This document shows, piece by piece, positions 1 through 8,515 of a stretch of 64,000 bases of DNA. Under the pieces are notes generated by a model that searched no databases, was not told where the DNA came from, and saw only the letters and a list, made by a program, of their open reading frames with translations. The position numbers and the translations under genes were made by a program. Position 1 is the first letter of the stretch. The number at the start of each line of letters is the position of its first letter. Source of the DNA: HGM04593 sp045654885 (GTDB lineage: Bacteria > Bacteroidota > Bacteroidia > Bacteroidales > Bacteroidaceae); assembly GCA_045654885.1 (NCBI GenBank), contig JAZOOF010000053.1, positions 1 through 64,000 on the forward strand, given 5' to 3'.

Positions 1-176
1 TTACCTTCCATATCAGTACCGGCACCAACAGAAGTACCAACCACGAATACAGAGGCACCGAAAACAGGCTCACCGTCAGACTCAGAGTATACCTTACCCT
101 TGATAGTTGCGGTCTGCGCTGTTGCCATACCTATACCCATACAGATAAAGGCCAATAGAAATAGCACTCTTTTCAT
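1..176 (-). CDS. SusC-like TonB-dependent receptor, N-terminal fragment (runs off the window)
   Basis: Only the first 58 or so codons are in the window. Translation on the minus strand gives a signal peptide (MKRVLFLLAFICMGIGMATA, cleavage before Q) followed by the beginning of a CarboxypepD_reg-like domain, with the GKV..DGEPVFGASVFVVGTS..GT pattern typical of the plug-side N-terminus of SusC/RagA outer-membrane receptors. In that family these proteins import glycans or peptides with a SusD lipoprotein partner, which would lie to the left and is not visible. The same N-terminal domain also occurs in other outer-membrane proteins, so the SusC assignment is likely but not certain. Confidence 0.65.
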   Translation of the reverse strand, partial: MKRVLFLLAFICMGIGMATAQTATIKGKVYSESDGEPVFGASVFVVGTSVGAGTDMEG

Positions 177-698
177 AATAATGAATTTAAGTTAATAATA
201 ATAATGAAATTGTGTCTTTTTGTTAGTTCCACCTCCAATCAAATGGAAATGAATGGCGCGAAAATACAACTTTTTGCATAACAGTTAAAATATTTTAAGC
301 ACTTTTTTCAAGGGAAAGTGTTATTTTTTTAATAAAATAGCAATTTCGCACTCTTTTTGCTCAATATTATCCATAATGTGCAATTCATTTTTCACTGTTT
401 TGCAACGGTTTTACAGCCGTACAAAAACAGTATATTCCAAGTTATAGAATTGATTATCAATAATATTAAACTCTAAAAAGGGGCAGAACACCAATTTTTA
501 CAAAAAGTTAGTCAAAATGTTCAAAATACAAACAATGGGATAGTTTTAAAATGATTTCACTATTTAACACTTTTAAACAGAAGAGAAAGAGGCGCGTACC
601 ACGCGCGTACGTATATATATAAGGTAAATGCTAAGAACAAATAAGAATAGTAATTTGTTCGCAGGTGTAACGCTTATTGTTTATAGCACTTCACGGCT

Positions 699-810
699 GT
701 AGGGGCAGACCGGCGTGTCTGCCCAATATATTAGCTTGTATACGTTCGGGATTTACAGGACGCAGTTTACAGGGCGATACATTCGGGCGGGCACATCGGT
801 CCGCCCCTAC
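699..810. repeat. MITE-like element, GTAGGGGC family, copy 1
   Basis: The left end (699-724, beginning GTAGGGGCAGACC) and the right end (about 785-810, ending GGTCCGCCCCTAC) are imperfect inverted copies of each other over about 26 bases. The left end is itself a hairpin (GGGCAGAC / GTCTGCCC). Further copies or halves occur at 856-880, 7743-7820 and 63672-63694, always between genes. No coding capacity, so it would have to be mobilised in trans if mobile. Confidence 0.6.
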
Positions 811-855
811 GGAGCGCTATTCATCCGCACTGTATCTTTGTTTCGTCATACGACG

Positions 856-880
856 GTAGGGACAGACGGCGTGTCTGCCC
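856..880. repeat. Single arm of the GTAGGGGC repeat family
   Basis: A 25-base match (GTAGGGACAGACGGCG...) to the left arm of the 699-810 element, with one base deleted and a substitution. It lies just downstream of the stop codon of the DUF4834 gene and has no visible right partner. The internal GACAGAC/GTCTGCC hairpin is kept, so it could also serve as a transcript end for that gene. Confidence 0.5.
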
Positions 881-906
881 AACACATTTGCAGATATACG
901 TTCGCG

Positions 907-1155
907 TTATTTTATCTCCTCAAAATCGACATACTCACCTTCGTTCTTGTCGAATATCTTTTTCTGCCCTTTCCGCTTACGCGAAGGCCTGTCATCATGC
1001 GGTTCGTGCGCAGCATCCTCCTCGCGCTCCACACGTCTGTTTGAGCCGAACTTGAAAAATGCCACAATCCTTGCAATAAGTGAAAGAAGCAATGACGGCA
1101 CTATAATAACCAGAAAGAGTATAATTATAAATAAGGTAAGGAACATAATAATCAA
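907..1155 (-). CDS. DUF4834 family small membrane protein
   Basis: 82 residues: one long hydrophobic N-terminal segment (about residues 3-33), a basic/acidic linker rich in Arg, Glu and Asp, a Lys/Arg cluster (RPSRKRKGQKK), and an acidic end finishing VDFEEIK. This layout, including the conserved acidic VDFEEI tail, is that of the DUF4834 family, which is confined to Bacteroidetes and has no known function. It is the last gene of a minus-strand group behind psd and pssA, with a 145-base gap to pssA, so it may be cotranscribed with them. Predicted as a single-pass inner-membrane protein with a cytoplasmic tail. Confidence 0.75.
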   Translation of the reverse strand: MIIMFLTLFIIILFLVIIVPSLLLSLIARIVAFFKFGSNRRVEREEDAAHEPHDDRPSRKRKGQKKIFDKNEGEYVDFEEIK

Positions 1156-1300
1156 AATTTAGTTAAGGCACGGTTTAATTCACATCGCAGGCTATATGCA
1201 GTTGCAAAGACGCAACACACAGCATGCATTCGCCACACATAAAACGCAGTGAGGAACACACCGGTTCAAAAACTTGCAAAGCACGAGGGTGCGAGAGACA

Positions 1301-2005
1301 TCAAGCCCTCTTCTTGCACAAGGCGATGGACATGATGAGATACCATGAAATGATTGCAACAGGCGCAAGATAGCCCAGCGCAAGCATTGGCGCAGAAACA
1401 ACCAGGAAGGTATATCTTCTCTTGTTGCTCTTCCAACTGAGGTTCTTGAACTTCATTGAGAACATTGGAATTTCCGAAACAAGGAAATATGAGAAGAGGA
1501 ATATCAATCCAAGGATAAGCGCCCAGGCATGCTCCATACCCAACAACCACTCCTTGCCACCCACAATGAGCGACGACCAAAAGAGTGCATTTGCCGGGGT
1601 TGGCAAACCAATGAACGATGTTGTCTGGCGTGTATCAATATTGAATTTTGCCAAACGGCAAGCCGAGAACACCGCAATGAGGAACGCGAAGTATGGCAAC
1701 ACGCCTGCAAAGGTACCAAGGAACGCAGGGTACACCAACAGATTCTTCATGAACGAGAAGATTACCGTTGCCGGCGCAAGACCAAAGGTTATATCATCGG
1801 CCAGGGAGTCCATCTGCACACCGAGCGGCGAAGAAACGCCAAGCAGCCTTGCAACCATTCCATCGAAGAAGTCGAACACAGCGCCCAAAACGATAAACAG
1901 CATCGCCAACTCGAATTTCCCGGTAAAAGCCATAACGCATGCCACACAACCCGAGAACAGGTTGCAACAGGTTATTGCGTTTGGAATATGATTCTTTACA
2001 GACAT
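1301..2005 (-). CDS. pssA: CDP-diacylglycerol-serine O-phosphatidyltransferase
   Basis: 234 residues, multi-pass membrane protein. It transfers a phosphatidyl group from CDP-diacylglycerol to serine, giving phosphatidylserine in the inner membrane. The CDP-alcohol phosphotransferase signature DGx2ARx8Gx3Dx3D is complete (D48 G49 ... A52 R53 ... G62 ... D66 ... D70); these Asp residues bind the metal and CDP. About seven or eight hydrophobic segments follow the usual pattern. It sits 34 bases downstream of psd on the same strand, so the two consecutive steps of phosphatidylethanolamine synthesis are encoded together. Length and order match Bacteroidales homologues. Confidence 0.93.
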   Translation of the reverse strand: MSVKNHIPNAITCCNLFSGCVACVMAFTGKFELAMLFIVLGAVFDFFDGMVARLLGVSSPLGVQMDSLADDITFGLAPATVIFSFMKNLLVYPAFLGTFAGVLPYFAFLIAVFSACRLAKFNIDTRQTTSFIGLPTPANALFWSSLIVGGKEWLLGMEHAWALILGLIFLFSYFLVSEIPMFSMKFKNLSWKSNKRRYTFLVVSAPMLALGYLAPVAIISWYLIMSIALCKKRA

Positions 2006-2008
2006 CTT

Positions 2009-2031
2009 GGAATCTGTTTAAGTTTCTAAAA
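2009..2031. repeat. Partial copy of the 41.5-kb inverted-repeat element end
   Basis: The stretch between psd and pssA contains GAATCTGTTTAAGTTTCTAA, which closely matches the left end of the element at 41530-41718 (GAAACTGTTTAAATTTCTAA). Only one end is present. It could be a relic of the element or chance similarity in AT-rich sequence. Confidence 0.35.
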
Positions 2032-2039
2032 CAACATCC

Positions 2040-2765
2040 TTATTTAAAAGTAGCAATGACGGTTTCGTTACCCACGGTCTTCTGTTCCAGTTCAACCTTC
2101 AGCTCCACGTCGAGCGGCAAGTAAAGGTCGACACGTGAACCGAACTTTATGAAGCCCATATGCTGGTCAATAAAGCACTCCTCGCCGGCCTTGGCATACG
2201 TAACGATGCGGCGAGCCATTGCACCCGCAATCTGGCGCACCATTATTTCGCGGCCATCCTCTGTTTCAATGACCACCAGAGAACGTTCATTGTCGGTGCT
2301 GGCCTTTGGCAGCCATGCCTTGTAGTGCTTGCCGTCCTGATGCTCGGCACGCTTAACCACACCATCCACAGGGTACCAGTTGGCATGCACGTTCATTGGA
2401 CTCATGAAGATAGAGACCTGCAGTCTCTCGTCCTTGAAGTGGTCGGGTTCGAACACCTTTTCAATCACCACCACCTTGCCGTCGGCAGGAGCAACAATCA
2501 CATTCTCCACATCGCCGGGGAATATGCGCTTGGGACTGCGGAAAAAGTTGACCATCAAGAGATATATTACCAACAGACCGAGAGAGAGAACTGAGTTCAG
2601 CACAATGCACGCGGGCAGGAAATACCACAGCAGGAAAAGCACCAAAGCAAACACCGCCAAAGTAGTCAGCAATATTGATGTTCCCTCCTGATGTATTCTA
2701 TAATCCTTCAGTTTCCTTATTCTCTTGAACTTTTTTTTACTATTCGGTTTCTTATCTTTTTTCAT
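2040..2765 (-). CDS. psd: Phosphatidylserine decarboxylase
   Basis: 241 residues. Pyruvoyl-dependent enzyme that converts phosphatidylserine to phosphatidylethanolamine. The N-terminus is strongly basic, then two hydrophobic segments (about 31-52 and 56-75) anchor it in the inner membrane. The body carries the family features FFRSPKR (75-80), SPMNVHANW (122-130) and, near the C-terminus, FIKFGSRVDLYLP, where the chain is expected to cut itself between G209 and S210 to make the pyruvoyl group. The short length and FGS site are those of the compact subtype common in Bacteroidetes. First gene of the psd-pssA-DUF4834 group, with a strong promoter match just upstream. Confidence 0.92.
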   Translation of the reverse strand: MKKDKKPNSKKKFKRIRKLKDYRIHQEGTSILLTTLAVFALVLFLLWYFLPACIVLNSVLSLGLLVIYLLMVNFFRSPKRIFPGDVENVIVAPADGKVVVIEKVFEPDHFKDERLQVSIFMSPMNVHANWYPVDGVVKRAEHQDGKHYKAWLPKASTDNERSLVVIETEDGREIMVRQIAGAMARRIVTYAKAGEECFIDQHMGFIKFGSRVDLYLPLDVELKVELEQKTVGNETVIATFK

Positions 2766-2818
2766 AGCCTGTACAATATCATTAATCCTTTTCAGTGCAG
2801 CATATTCGCGCTTTAGTG

Positions 2819-2849
2819 CAAATATACATACAAAAAAATTAAAAACAAA
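2819..2849 (-). promoter_or_regulatory. Promoter of the psd operon
   Basis: Read on the minus strand: TTTG (2849-2846), exactly 19 bases, then TATATTTG (2826-2819), a full match to the Bacteroidetes primary sigma factor consensus TTTG-N19-TAnnTTTG. It lies about 55 bases before the psd start. Confidence 0.7.
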
Positions 2850-2989
2850 TCAAAACATATGTAAAAATGCAAAATAGTCCACATATAATCACAACACCAC
2901 ACAAAAGTTAATGTTGATAACTTTTTAGCGAAAAAACTACTATATATAAACAAAAGGTATTACCTTTATCAACGATAAAAAAGAGACAG

Positions 2990-5900
2990 ATGCCGGATTT
3001 CGTACACCTACACGTTCACTCACAATACTCCATACTCGATGGACAGGCTGCCGTAAAGAAGCTTGTCGACAAGGCTATTGCCGATAACATGAGGGGTATT
3101 GCCATCACCGACCACGGTAACATGATGGCCATAAAGGAGTTCTTCAACTATGTAAGCAAGAAAAACGCCAAGAAGAGCGAGGAGGAGAAGTTCAAGCCAA
3201 TCATCGGTTGCGAGGTGTACGTTGCCGAGCGCCGTCTCTTCAACAAGGAGCTGAAGGAGGACATGCGTGGCCATCACCTCATCCTGCTTGCCAAGAACCT
3301 GCAGGGATACCACAACCTTGTAAAGATTGTGTCAAAGGCCTGGAGCGAGGGCTACTACTACAACCCGCGTACAGACAAAGTCGAGATTGAGAAGTACCAC
3401 GAAGGGCTCATATGCTGTTCGGCCTGCCTTGGCGGCGAGGTGCCACAGCTGATAAAGAACGGTGACCTTGCAAAGGCCGAGGAGACGGTAATGTGGTTCA
3501 AGAACCTTTTTGGCGACGACTACTACCTTGAGTTGCAGCTGCACAAGGCAACAGTCGAGCGCGCCAACCACGAGGTATACCCGTTGCAGGTAGAGGTTAA
3601 CAAACATATAATTGAACTGAGCAAGAAGTGCGGCGTAAAGCTCATATGCTCAAACGACGTGCATTTTGTAGACGAGGAGAATGCCGAGGCGCACGACCGC
3701 CTCATTTGCCTGAGCACCGGCCGCGACCTCGACGACCCAACCCGAATGCTCTACTCGAAGCAGGAGTGGATGAAGACAAAGGCCGAGATGGCCGAGATGT
3801 TCGGCGACATTCCCGAGGCAATGGAGAACACTGTGGAAATCTGCGACAAGGTGGAGTACTACTCCATTGACAGCGCGCCCATCATGCCCAACTTCGCCAT
3901 CCCCGAGGAGTTCGGTACCGAAGAGGGCTACCGACAGACAATCACGCACCAGCAGCTCTTCGACGAGTTCACACGCGACGAGAAAGGCAATATAGTCCTG
4001 TCGCAGGAGGAGGCCGAAAAGAAAATAAAGAAGCTTGGCGGATATGACAAGCTCTACCGCATAAAATTAGAGGGTGACTACCTTCGCAAGCTCGCCTATG
4101 ACGGTGCCAAGAAGTGCTACCCCGAGCCATTCTCGCAGGAGCTCACAGACCGCATTGACTTTGAGCTGCACATCATGAAGACCATGGGTTTCCCCGGTTA
4201 CTTCCTCATTGTGCAGGACTTCATAAAGGCCGCACGCGAGGAATTGGGTGTGTCCGTAGGCCCCGGCCGTGGTTCGGCTGCCGGCAGCGTGGTGGCATAT
4301 ACCCTTGGAATCACACGTGTAGACCCAATTAAATATGACCTTCTGTTCGAGCGTTTCCTGAACCCCGACCGTATATCGCTCCCCGATATTGACGTGGACT
4401 TTGACGATGACGGACGCGGACGCGTGCTCAACTGGGTAACCGAGAAGTATGGCCAGGAGAAGGTGGCGCACATCATTACATACGGCACCATGGCAACCAA
4501 GCTTGCCATCAAGGACGTTGCGCGCGTGCAGAAACTGCCGCTCGACGTGTCGAACAAGTTGTGCAAGGCAATCCCCGACCGCTTGCCCGACGGCATGAAG
4601 ATGAACCTCCCCAATGCCATACAGGCCGTGCCCGAACTGCGCGAGGCCGAGGCATCGCCCGACCCCGTTCTGCGCGACACAATCAAATATGCCAAGATGC
4701 TTGAGGGCAACGTGCGCAACACCGGCGTGCATGCCTGCGGAACAATCATCTGCCGCGACGATATCACCGACCACGTTCCCATAAGCATTGCCGAGGACAA
4801 GGAGACCGGCGAGAAGATGTTGGTGACACAGTACGAAGGAAGCGTCATTGAGGAGACGGGCCTCATAAAGATGGACTTCCTTGGCCTCAAGACCCTCTCT
4901 GTCATCAAGGAGGCATTGGAGAACATACGCCAGAGCCTGAAGATAGAGGTTGACATAGATACCATACCCATCGATGACCCCAAAACCTATGAGCTGTACA
5001 GCGCCGGCAACACCATCGGCACGTTCCAGTTCGAGTCGCCGGGCATGCAGAAGTATCTGCGCGAGCTGCAGCCCACCACCTTCGAGGACCTCATTGCCAT
5101 GAATGCCCTCTACCGTCCTGGTCCTATGGACTACATCCCCGACTTCATCAAGCGCAAACACAACCCGGCGCTTGTGCAGTATGACATACCTTGCATGGAG
5201 AAATACCTCAAGGACACCTATGGAATCACCGTGTACCAGGAGCAGGTGATGCTCCTGTCGCGCCTGCTTGCCGACTTCACCCGAGGCGAGAGCGACACCC
5301 TGCGCAAGGCGATGGGTAAGAAGCTCAAGGAGAAGCTGGACGAGCTGAAGCCTAAGTTCATCAACGGCGGCAAGAAGAACGGACACGACGAGAAGGTGCT
5401 TGAGAAGATTTGGGCCGACTGGGAAAAGTTTGCATCGTATGCCTTCAACAAGTCGCATGCCACATGCTACTCATGGGTTGCCTACCAGACAGCATACCTC
5501 AAAGCCAACTACCCGTCGCAGTACATGGCGGGCGCAATGAGCCGCAACCTTGACAAGATTACCGAAATTACCAAGCTGATGCAGGAGTGCAAGAGCATGG
5601 GCATCAACGTGCTTGGCCCCGACGTGAACGAGTCACGCCGCAAGTTCAGCGTAAACAAGAAGGGCGACATACGCTTTGGTCTGTGCGCCGTGAAGGGTGT
5701 AGGCGAGAGCGCCGTGCAGACCATCATAGACGAGCGCGAGGCAAACGGTCCGTTCAAGAGCATATTCGACTTTGTGGAGCGCGTGAACCTCACCGCCTGC
5801 AACCGCAAGAACCTTGAGTGCCTTGCCTTTGCCGGAGCATTCGACGAGTTGCCGGGTGGCATATCGCGCGAGCAGTATGCCGGCACCAACAGCAAGGGCG

Positions 5901-6685
5901 ACCAGTTCCTTGAGGCACTCATACGCTACGGCAACACCTACCAGAACGACAAGGCCAATGCAACGGCATCGCTCTTTGGCGACACGGAGATGGCCGAGAT
6001 ACCCCACCCCGAAATCCCCGTGGGCGGCACATGGAGCACACTGGAGCGTCTGAACCGAGAAAGGGAGCTTGTAGGCATCTACCTGTCGGCACACCCGCTC
6101 GACGACTATGCCATCATCCTCAACGAGTTCTGCAACACCAAGGCTTGCGAGATGGACAACCTTGAGGCACTGCGTGGCCGCAAGATAACCCTTGGTGGTG
6201 TTGTCAGCGACCCGCCACGCACAGGCTTCACCAAGAAAGGCAGCCCCTACGGAGTAGCGAAGATTGAGGACTTCAGCGGCTCGGCCGAGATGTTCTTCTT
6301 TGGCGACGAATGGATGAAGAAACAGAACTACTTCATCCCCGGTAACTTTCTCTACATAAAGGGCAGTTGCCAGCCACGCAAGTACGACCAGACGAAGTTC
6401 GATTTTGTGGTGGACAGCATTGAACTGATGCCCGAAATCAAGGACGGAATGGTAAAGAGCATAACGATAACCTTTGACGTGATGTCTCTCACCGACGAGG
6501 TATACAGCACCATTGTCGACTACACCGAGAAACACCCGGGCAACAGCAAGCTCATATTCAAGATAAAGGACTACCAGCAGGAGTTCACACTTGAACTGGC
6601 ATCGAAGAACCGCGACATTGAGGTACTGCCCGAGCTGCTCGACTACCTGAAAGAGATAGAAAACATAGAATATAAATTGAATTAA
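2990..6685 (+). CDS. dnaE: DNA polymerase III alpha subunit
   Basis: 1231 residues; the replicative polymerase. An N-terminal PHP domain starts at once (HLHVHSQYSILDG, residues 6-18), and the polymerase core carries the catalytic PDIDVDFDDDGRGR motif (D466 and D468 as metal-binding Asp), GPGRGSAAGS upstream, and the GVHACG and FNKSHA motifs. A helix-hairpin region and a C-terminal OB fold (about 1010-1110, ITLGGVVSDPPRTGFTKKG) follow. Full length for a Bacteroidales DnaE. Separated from the phospholipid operon by a divergent intergenic region; the downstream trxA is 155 bases away beyond a repeat, so it probably has its own transcript. Confidence 0.97.
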   Translation: MPDFVHLHVHSQYSILDGQAAVKKLVDKAIADNMRGIAITDHGNMMAIKEFFNYVSKKNAKKSEEEKFKPIIGCEVYVAERRLFNKELKEDMRGHHLILLAKNLQGYHNLVKIVSKAWSEGYYYNPRTDKVEIEKYHEGLICCSACLGGEVPQLIKNGDLAKAEETVMWFKNLFGDDYYLELQLHKATVERANHEVYPLQVEVNKHIIELSKKCGVKLICSNDVHFVDEENAEAHDRLICLSTGRDLDDPTRMLYSKQEWMKTKAEMAEMFGDIPEAMENTVEICDKVEYYSIDSAPIMPNFAIPEEFGTEEGYRQTITHQQLFDEFTRDEKGNIVLSQEEAEKKIKKLGGYDKLYRIKLEGDYLRKLAYDGAKKCYPEPFSQELTDRIDFELHIMKTMGFPGYFLIVQDFIKAAREELGVSVGPGRGSAAGSVVAYTLGITRVDPIKYDLLFERFLNPDRISLPDIDVDFDDDGRGRVLNWVTEKYGQEKVAHIITYGTMATKLAIKDVARVQKLPLDVSNKLCKAIPDRLPDGMKMNLPNAIQAVPELREAEASPDPVLRDTIKYAKMLEGNVRNTGVHACGTIICRDDITDHVPISIAEDKETGEKMLVTQYEGSVIEETGLIKMDFLGLKTLSVIKEALENIRQSLKIEVDIDTIPIDDPKTYELYSAGNTIGTFQFESPGMQKYLRELQPTTFEDLIAMNALYRPGPMDYIPDFIKRKHNPALVQYDIPCMEKYLKDTYGITVYQEQVMLLSRLLADFTRGESDTLRKAMGKKLKEKLDELKPKFINGGKKNGHDEKVLEKIWADWEKFASYAFNKSHATCYSWVAYQTAYLKANYPSQYMAGAMSRNLDKITEITKLMQECKSMGINVLGPDVNESRRKFSVNKKGDIRFGLCAVKGVGESAVQTIIDEREANGPFKSIFDFVERVNLTACNRKNLECLAFAGAFDELPGGISREQYAGTNSKGDQFLEALIRYGNTYQNDKANATASLFGDTEMAEIPHPEIPVGGTWSTLERLNRERELVGIYLSAHPLDDYAIILNEFCNTKACEMDNLEALRGRKITLGGVVSDPPRTGFTKKGSPYGVAKIEDFSGSAEMFFFGDEWMKKQNYFIPGNFLYIKGSCQPRKYDQTKFDFVVDSIELMPEIKDGMVKSITITFDVMSLTDEVYSTIVDYTEKHPGNSKLIFKIKDYQQEFTLELASKNRDIEVLPELLDYLKEIENIEYKLN

Positions 6686-6716
6686 CATACAATAGAGATA
6701 AAACAGCGAATTTTAA

Positions 6717-6793
6717 GATCCTTCACATCCGTTCAGGATGACACCAATCTATTTTCATCCGTCACATTGTCATACTGAGCAAAGCGAAGTATC
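6717..6793. repeat. REP-like inverted repeat (TCATCCTGA family), copy 1
   Basis: Left arm 6717-6743 (GATCCTTCACATCCGTTCAG, then GATGACA) and right arm 6768-6793 (TGTCATACTGAGCAAAGCGA, then AGTATC) are imperfect inverted copies. The same arms are seen at 7552-7633 and 20060-20128. Placed between dnaE and trxA; may end the dnaE transcript as a hairpin. Confidence 0.6.
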
Positions 6794-6840
6794 TATGATT
6801 ACAAAACAGAATATCAATTAACCCATAAAAACTAAACATT

Positions 6841-7155
6841 ATGGCAACAAACGTAACAAACGACAACGCGAAAGAATTCATGGCAACCGAATTGCCAATA
6901 GTACTTGACTTCAGCGCAGCATGGTGTGGTCCCTGCAAGCAGTTGGCACCAATCATCGACGAGCTTTCAGAGGAGTATGCAGGCCGCATTGCAGTAGGCA
7001 AATGCGACATTGAGGAGGCCGATGACCTCACAATGGAGTATGGCATCCGCAACGTTCCTACAGTGCTCTTCATCAAGGACGGCAAGGTTGTTGACCGTTT
7101 CGTGGGCTCAAAGTCAAAGGGCGACGTGCAGGCTAAGTTCGAGGCACTTCTCTAA
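6841..7155 (+). CDS. trxA: Thioredoxin
   Basis: 104 residues, a single thioredoxin fold with the classical active site WCGPC (C29 and C32) and the cis-proline loop NVPTVLF. No signal peptide, so it acts in the cytoplasm as a general disulfide reductant, recharged by thioredoxin reductase (not in this window). The 19-base gap to the next gene suggests a two-gene transcript. Full length for the family. Confidence 0.95.
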   Translation: MATNVTNDNAKEFMATELPIVLDFSAAWCGPCKQLAPIIDELSEEYAGRIAVGKCDIEEADDLTMEYGIRNVPTVLFIKDGKVVDRFVGSKSKGDVQAKFEALL

Positions 7156-7173
7156 TCCTTAAAACAGAGTACC

Positions 7174-7497
7174 ATGAACAACGACGAATTTGCAATGGAC
7201 GACCTCGATGACGAGAAGACCATAGCATTCATACGCGAGAGACTGCCACAGGACCTCAAGGAGAAGTACAGCGACGACGAGTTCTACTTTTTCCTCGACA
7301 CCATCTATGACTACTACGAGAAGAGCGGAATCCTCGACAGCAACAACGAGTATGTCGACATAGACATAAACGAGATTGCCAATTTCATTGCCAAAGAGGC
7401 AAAGAAGTGCGAGATTGGCGAGTTCGACCCCGAGGAGCTTTACTTCATAGTAGAGGGAGAGCTTGCTTATAATGGTATCATAGACGAAGAGGAGTAA
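7174..7497 (+). CDS. Small acidic conserved protein following thioredoxin
   Basis: 107 residues, very rich in Asp and Glu, no transmembrane segment or signal peptide, with Tyr/Phe-rich helical stretches (YSDDEFYFFLDTIYDYYE). I recognise it only as a conserved Bacteroidales protein often found beside thioredoxin; no function is known to me. It is 18 bases behind trxA and probably cotranscribed. The acidic, helical, soluble character would fit a regulatory or adaptor role, but nothing visible shows a catalytic site. Confidence 0.75.
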   Translation: MNNDEFAMDDLDDEKTIAFIRERLPQDLKEKYSDDEFYFFLDTIYDYYEKSGILDSNNEYVDIDINEIANFIAKEAKKCEIGEFDPEELYFIVEGELAYNGIIDEEE

Positions 7498-7512
7498 CAA
7501 AACTCCTTACAT

Positions 7513-7679
7513 TAACGTGAGTTCGATATAAGCTAAATCAAATCGCGAACCTGTCATCCCGACAGAGCGTAGCGACGAGGGATCTCAAAAATATCGTAAA
7601 ATAAGAGATCTCTCACGTACGTTCGAGATGACAAAATACGCTAAATTTTAGTATAAATTCTTATATCGAACTCACGTTA
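7513..7679. repeat. 167-bp element with 20-bp perfect terminal inverted repeats and nested REP arms
   Basis: TAACGTGAGTTCGATATAAG at 7513-7532 is repeated in inverted form without mismatch at 7660-7679. The bases CAT flank both sides and could be a target duplication. Inside lies a second pair of inverted arms (7552-7586 and 7604-7633) of the TCATCC...GGATCTC type, the same family as at 6717-6793 and 20060-20128. No open frame. It follows the trxA operon and may also terminate it. Confidence 0.7.
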
Positions 7680-7742
7680 CATTACTATCAACTCTATTGG
7701 GCAACGCACGTTGCCCAATAGAGTTTTTTATTGCCGCTGAAC

Positions 7743-7820
7743 GTAGGGGCAGACCGGTGTGTCTGCCCAAAGAAATACAATATCAAACATTCCAGGACGA
7801 ACTCATCGGTTCGCCCTTAC
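7743..7820. repeat. MITE-like element, GTAGGGGC family, copy 2
   Basis: Left arm 7743-7768 (GTAGGGGCAGACCGGTGTGT...) matches the left arm at 699-724 at all but one position. The right arm (7795-7820) is an imperfect inverted copy ending CGCCCTTAC. The spacer is shorter than in the 699-810 copy, so the arms rather than the middle are conserved. Confidence 0.6.
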
Positions 7821-7881
7821 GCGGCGGTCGATACGTCACGGATGGGACAAGAGGAGAGAATTATTACAAAAAGAATAAACG

Positions 7882-7912
7882 ACACATGGCGGCCACAGTG
7901 GCCGCCATGTGT
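7882..7912 (-). terminator. Terminator of the rubrerythrin gene
   Basis: A perfect 15-bp inverted repeat (7882-7896 with 7898-7912), followed on the minus strand by a T-rich tract. It lies 24 bases beyond the rubrerythrin stop codon. Confidence 0.75.
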
Positions 7913-7936
7913 GCTAAATATGTAACTATTATTTTA

Positions 7937-8515
7937 TCAATAGTTGTTCTTCTTTACCTCAAAGTGTGCCTGTGGGTGCAAGCATGCAGGGCACATTTCG
8001 GGAGCTGCAGTACCTGTGTATACGAAACCACAGTTACGGCACTGCCATGTAACGGCCTCGGCCTTCTTGAATACTGTTCCGTCCTCAAGGTTCTTGAGCA
8101 GGGCAAGGTAACGCTCCTCGTGTCCCTTCTCGGCAACAGCGATATTGCGGTACATGATTGCAATTGCGGGGAAGCCCTCGGCATCGGCAACATCGGCAAA
8201 GTGAGGATAATCGGCTGTCCACTCCTCGTTCTCACCCGAAGCTGCAGCCTTCAGGTTCTCGGCAGTAGTAGCGATTACACCTGCAGGATAGCTTGCAGTA
8301 ATCTCGACCATACCACCCTCGAGCCACTTGAACATGCGCTTTGCGTGCTCCTTCTCCTGGTCGGCTGTCTCCTGGAAGATGGCAGCAATCTGCTCATAAC
8401 CCTCTTTCTTTGCAACGCTTGCAAAGTATGTATAACGCATTCTTGCCTGTGACTCACCTGCAAATGAGGTCAACAGGTTCTTCTCGGTCTTTGTTCCTTT
8501 AATACTCTTTTCCAT
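7937..8515 (-). CDS. rbr: Rubrerythrin
   Basis: 192 residues. A ferritin-like four-helix domain with the diiron ligand motifs (ESQARMRY near residue 20, ETADQEKEHAKRMF near 50, EKGHEERY near 130) is followed by a C-terminal rubredoxin-like domain (CRNCGFVYTG ... CPAC). The family reduces hydrogen peroxide to water in anaerobes using electrons from rubredoxin or a reductase, in the cytoplasm. Full length with all Cys ligands present. Single-gene unit with its own terminator; the regulator is not evident from the upstream sequence. Confidence 0.95.
   Translation of the reverse strand: MEKSIKGTKTEKNLLTSFAGESQARMRYTYFASVAKKEGYEQIAAIFQETADQEKEHAKRMFKWLEGGMVEITASYPAGVIATTAENLKAAASGENEEWTADYPHFADVADAEGFPAIAIMYRNIAVAEKGHEERYLALLKNLEDGTVFKKAEAVTWQCRNCGFVYTGTAAPEMCPACLHPQAHFEVKKNNY

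Larger units (their letters stand above)
177..906. other. Long intergenic region, no gene seen
   Basis: About 730 bases between the receptor start and the DUF4834 gene. The first part is AT-rich and holds the receptor's leader; a possible minus-strand -7 box of the variant type TATTTTCG lies at 259-266. At 592-610 an 8-bp GC-rich word (GCGCGTAC) is directly repeated with a 3-base gap and followed by a TATATATA run. The right half holds the short inverted-repeat elements listed separately. Open frames over 60 codons here are made of repeat sequence and have no family features. Confidence 0.6.

Noticed and set aside
4067..5458. Long open frame (463 codons) on the minus strand inside dnaE
   Set aside because: It lies opposite a strongly conserved gene and arises from its codon pattern; the translation is rich in Leu, Val and His without any domain.
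5633..6688. Open frame of 351 codons on the minus strand at the dnaE end
   Set aside because: Antisense shadow of dnaE with no start context or family features.
7697..8452. 251-codon plus-strand frame starting in the repeat and crossing rubrerythrin
   Set aside because: It joins repeat sequence to the antisense of a clear gene and would read through that gene's terminator hairpin.
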